A stretch of 55,516 nt of DNA. It comes from Streptomyces chilikensis (lineage in GTDB: Bacteria; Actinomycetota; Actinomycetes; Streptomycetales; Streptomycetaceae). The notes beneath the pieces are model-generated. The model did not search any database. It saw nothing but the letters and a program-made list of their open reading frames with translations, and was not told where the DNA came from. Position numbers and translations under genes: made by a program. The stretch is from contig NZ_LWCC02000048.1 in assembly GCF_001642695.1 (NCBI RefSeq), positions 1 to 55,516 of the forward strand, written 5' to 3'. Positions 50,464 to 55,516 of the stretch are shown one piece after another. Each line of letters opens with the position of its first letter. Within the stretch, counting starts at the first letter, position 1.

Positions 50464-52332
50464 GTGCGTCCTTCCGTCACACCCCTGCCCGTCACACGGA
50501 ACGAACCCCGGGCGCCGGGAGCGCGCCGGGCGATGAAACCGGCGGTGCTGGCCGTCTCGGCCGCCCTCCTCTGCTCCCTCACCGTCGCCGCCCCGGCGCA
50601 GGGTTCGCCGGCCGGGCGGCCCGGCCAGGCGCCCGTCAAGACCCCGGTGGCCACCGGGTACGGCGGCGCCGTCTCCAGCGTCGACCCGGACGCGACGGCG
50701 GCCGGGCTGGAGATCCTCAGGAAGGGCGGCAACGCGGTCGACGCGGCCGTGGCCACCGCCGCCGCCCTCGGCGTCACCGAGCCCTACTCGGCCGGTGTCG
50801 GCGGAGGCGGCTACTTCGTCCACTACGACGCGCGGTCGCGCACCGTGCAGACCGTCGACGGCCGCGAGACCGCGCCGCTGAGCGCCGGAAGCGACCTGTT
50901 CCTCGAGGACGGCCGGCCGATCCCGTTCGCCGAGGCCGTCACCAGCGGGCTGAGCGTCGGCACCCCGGGCACCCCCGCCACCTGGGAGGCCGTCCTGGAC
51001 CGGTGGGGCAGCAAGCGGCTCGCGACCGTGCTGGCGCCCGCCGAGCGGCTGGCCCGCGACGGCTTCACCGTCGACGAGACCTTCCGCGCGCAGACCGCCG
51101 CCAACGAGGCCCGCTTCCGCACCTTCCCCGACACCGTGGAGCTGTTCCTCCCCGGCGGGCGGCTGCCCGTCGTGGGCTCGACCTTCAAGAACCCGGACCT
51201 GGCGCGCACCTACGCGCGGATGGCCCGGCAGGGCACCGGGGTCATGTACCGGGGGCCGATCGCCGAGGACATCGTCGAGACGGTCAACCGCCCGCCGGTG
51301 GCCCCGGACACGGACCACCGGGTGCGGCCCGGCGAGCTGACCGGGCGGGACCTGGCACGGTACCGGGTCACGAGGCAGGCGCCCACCGAGGTCGGCTACC
51401 GGGGCCTGAAGGTGTACGGCATGGCACCGTCGTCCTCCGGCGGCACCACCGTCGGCGAGGCCCTCAACATCCTGGAGAACACCGACCTCTCCCGGGCGAC
51501 CGAGGAGCAGTACCTGCACCGCTTCATCGAGGCGAGCCGCGTCGCCTTCGCGGACCGGGGCCGCTGGGTCGGCGACCCGGCCTTCGAGGACGTGCCGACC
51601 GGGGAACTGCTGTCGCAGGAGTTCGCGGACTCCCGCGCCTGCCTGATCAAGGACGACGCGGTGCTCACCAGCCCCGTAGCCCCCGGCGACCCCCGCGACC
51701 CGAAGCCCTGCGCCCTCGGGGACGAGGCCGCGCCGACCACCTACGAGGGCGAGAGCACCACCCACCTCACGGTCGCCGACAAGTGGGGCAACGTGGTCGC
51801 CTACACGCTCACCATCGAGCAGACCGGCGGCAGCGGCATCACCGTGCCCGGCCGCGGCTTCCTGCTCAACAACGAGCTGACCGACTTCTCCTTCGCCCCG
51901 GCGAACCCGGCCGTCCACGACCCCAACCTGCCCGGCCCGGGGAAGCGGCCGCGGTCCTCCATGTCGCCGACGATCGTGCTGGACGGCAAGGGCAGGCCGG
52001 TGCTGGCACTCGGCTCGCCGGGCGGCGCGACCATCATCACCACCGTGCTGCAGACCCTCACCGGCGTGGTCGACCGCGGTCTGCCGCTGGTCGACGCCAT
52101 CGCCGCGCCGCGCGCCAGCCAGCGCAACGCGGCCCGCACCGAACTGGAGCCCGGCCTGTACGACAGCGCGCTGCGCGGCCGGCTCGAGGCCCTCGGGCAC
52201 GTGTTCAGCCGCAATCCGGAGATCGGCGCCGCCACCGGCGTGCACCGGCAGCCCGACGGCCGCTGGACCGCGGCCGCCGAGACCGTCCGCCGGGGCGGCG
52301 GGTCCGCCATGGTGGTGCGGCCCGCCGGCTGA
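50464..52332 (+). CDS. ggt: Gamma-glutamyltransferase (secreted)
   Basis: A 622-residue exported enzyme that cleaves glutathione and other gamma-glutamyl compounds. The region MKPAVLAVSAALLCSLTVAAPAQG is the signal peptide, preceded by 23 residues if the GTG at 50464 is used; the ATG at 50533 is an alternative. The proenzyme shows GGNAVDAAVATAAALGVTEPYSAGVGGGGYFVHYD and DGRETAP. Autocleavage should occur before Thr432 in TTHLTVADKWGNVVAYT, giving the large and small subunits. LGSPGGATIITTVLQ and ASQRNAARTELEPGLY are C-terminal hallmarks. GGAGG precedes the GTG. Confidence 0.93.
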   Translation: MRPSVTPLPVTRNEPRAPGARRAMKPAVLAVSAALLCSLTVAAPAQGSPAGRPGQAPVKTPVATGYGGAVSSVDPDATAAGLEILRKGGNAVDAAVATAAALGVTEPYSAGVGGGGYFVHYDARSRTVQTVDGRETAPLSAGSDLFLEDGRPIPFAEAVTSGLSVGTPGTPATWEAVLDRWGSKRLATVLAPAERLARDGFTVDETFRAQTAANEARFRTFPDTVELFLPGGRLPVVGSTFKNPDLARTYARMARQGTGVMYRGPIAEDIVETVNRPPVAPDTDHRVRPGELTGRDLARYRVTRQAPTEVGYRGLKVYGMAPSSSGGTTVGEALNILENTDLSRATEEQYLHRFIEASRVAFADRGRWVGDPAFEDVPTGELLSQEFADSRACLIKDDAVLTSPVAPGDPRDPKPCALGDEAAPTTYEGESTTHLTVADKWGNVVAYTLTIEQTGGSGITVPGRGFLLNNELTDFSFAPANPAVHDPNLPGPGKRPRSSMSPTIVLDGKGRPVLALGSPGGATIITTVLQTLTGVVDRGLPLVDAIAAPRASQRNAARTELEPGLYDSALRGRLEALGHVFSRNPEIGAATGVHRQPDGRWTAAAETVRRGGGSAMVVRPAG

Positions 52333-52358
52333 CGGGCCCGCACTCGGGGAACCCCGTC

Positions 52359-52397
52359 CTGACCTGCGTCCCCGGGGCGCGTCCCCGGGGACGCGGG

Positions 52398-52401
<4 letters not shown>
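52359..52401. terminator. Bidirectional terminator between ggt and the Clp gene
   Basis: An inner 12-bp perfect stem, GCGTCCCCGGGG (52366-52377) with its complement at 52383-52394, plus an outer CTGACC/GGTCAG pair (52359-52364, 52396-52401). The outer arm overlaps the stop codon of the Clp gene. Confidence 0.75.
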
Positions 52402-55103
<2,702 letters not shown>

Positions 55104-55358
55104 CAGCCATCCGTTTCAGCGCGCCCCCGGCATCGCGCGGGCGCACGAGGTCGACGGTCCGTGCGCCCGCCGGGTGCCCCTGAGGCAGGGCGCTACACCT
55201 GGGACGAACGGGGCCGCCCGCGCCGGCCGTCACGGTCCGCGCGCGGGGGACCACGCCGCGCCCTGGCCGAAAACTCCGCGTAGCACCGGCGTAACACGGC
55301 TGGTGTTCGCTTCGGAACCGGGCAGTGCCGGTCCACGGGCGGCAGGGGGAACACGGCA
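55104..55358. promoter_or_regulatory. Divergent promoter region at the right end
   Basis: About 255 bp between the Clp start and the last gene. The part around 55270-55310 is A/T-richer (GCGTAGCACCGGCGTAACAC) and may hold promoter elements. No HAIR/CIRCE-type heat-shock repeat was seen. Confidence 0.35.
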
Positions 55359-55516
55359 TGGCGGCGGAACAGCTCCCGGCGCGGGTCCGGGACTTCGCGC
55401 GGTACCTCGGCGGCCTCCTCGGCCGCCTCGACCAGCGGGCCGGCCGGTCCGGCGTCCTCCTGCGGCGCGACCCGGAGGGCATGCGCGCCTGCCTGGAGGG
55501 ACGCGAGGTGCCGCCC
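55359..55516 (+). CDS. Hypothetical protein, cut by the window end
   Basis: The ATG at 55359 starts MAAEQLPARVRDFARYLGGLLGRLD and the frame stays open to the end with strong G/C third positions. GGGGGAA lies nine bases upstream. The 52 visible residues (including RDPEGMRACLEGREVPP) have no domain I can name. Partial, so no function is proposed. Confidence 0.65.

Overview
The window is from a high-GC actinomycete, almost certainly a Streptomyces. Codon third positions are strongly G/C. Gene content fits as well: a fused PcaD-PcaC protein, a glutamate-type ABC transporter, an MmyB-like XRE regulator pair, a SWIM/DUF6493 pair, DUF6278, and SKLP-like and Tap-like secreted proteins.

The window divides into a short left core flank (1-276), an accessory segment of about 42.2 kb (about 277-42445), and a right core flank (42446-55516). 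The key observation is at the two junctions. At 177-284 lies the first 33 codons of a pcaL gene, which then run into unrelated DNA and a stop. An intact pcaL begins at 42346. The two 5' ends diverge up to a shared TGGCACA (270-276 and 42439-42445). The left fragment has core-like codon usage. The first 100 bp of the intact right copy use many A/T-ending codons, and the rest of the gene is nearly all G/C-ending. This is the pattern expected when a circular element integrates inside pcaL and supplies a replacement 5' end. No tyrosine or serine integrase is visible. The only intact recombinase is an IS110-family transposase beside the right junction, in tandem with a decayed sister copy.

Within the accessory segment, 759-18216 is a signalling region. 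It has two NarL-type regulators, one degenerate regulator, two histidine kinases and two paralogous STAND-type ATPases with C-terminal HTH regions. OsmC, GNAT and cupin proteins, a small membrane protein and a secreted peptidase lie among them. Several parts are duplicated, with one copy decayed (OsmC plus upstream DNA; the small membrane protein). Region 18520-24945 holds an MFS exporter, an amidohydrolase, an unusual amidohydrolase-Atu4866 fusion that lacks the catalytic barrel, a free-standing Atu4866 protein and two paralogous MmyB-like regulators. Region 25330-27338 is a GntR/FCD regulator divergent from a VOC-SDR operon, with matched operator-like sites between them. Region 27718-31585 is a DUF6493 gene behind a frameshifted SWIM zinc-finger gene. 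Region 31690-39200 carries DUF2071, an HxlR/RidA divergent pair, an SKLP-like secreted protein, a Ser/Thr kinase with a LamG-like tail and two DUF1963 proteins. Region 39470-42317 is an insertion-sequence graveyard ending in the intact IS110 element.

The right flank is ordinary core: pcaL, an MBL-fold hydrolase, exonuclease III, a DUF6278 protein, a gluABCD-like amino-acid ABC transporter operon, an anchored hypothetical protein, gamma-glutamyltransferase, a Clp/Hsp100 ATPase and the start of one more gene.

The best candidates for something undescribed are the pcaL-targeted element with no classical integrase, the bridge-RNA-like sequence match of the IS110 copy, the barrel-less amidohydrolase-Atu4866 fusion, and the STAND/two-component module.
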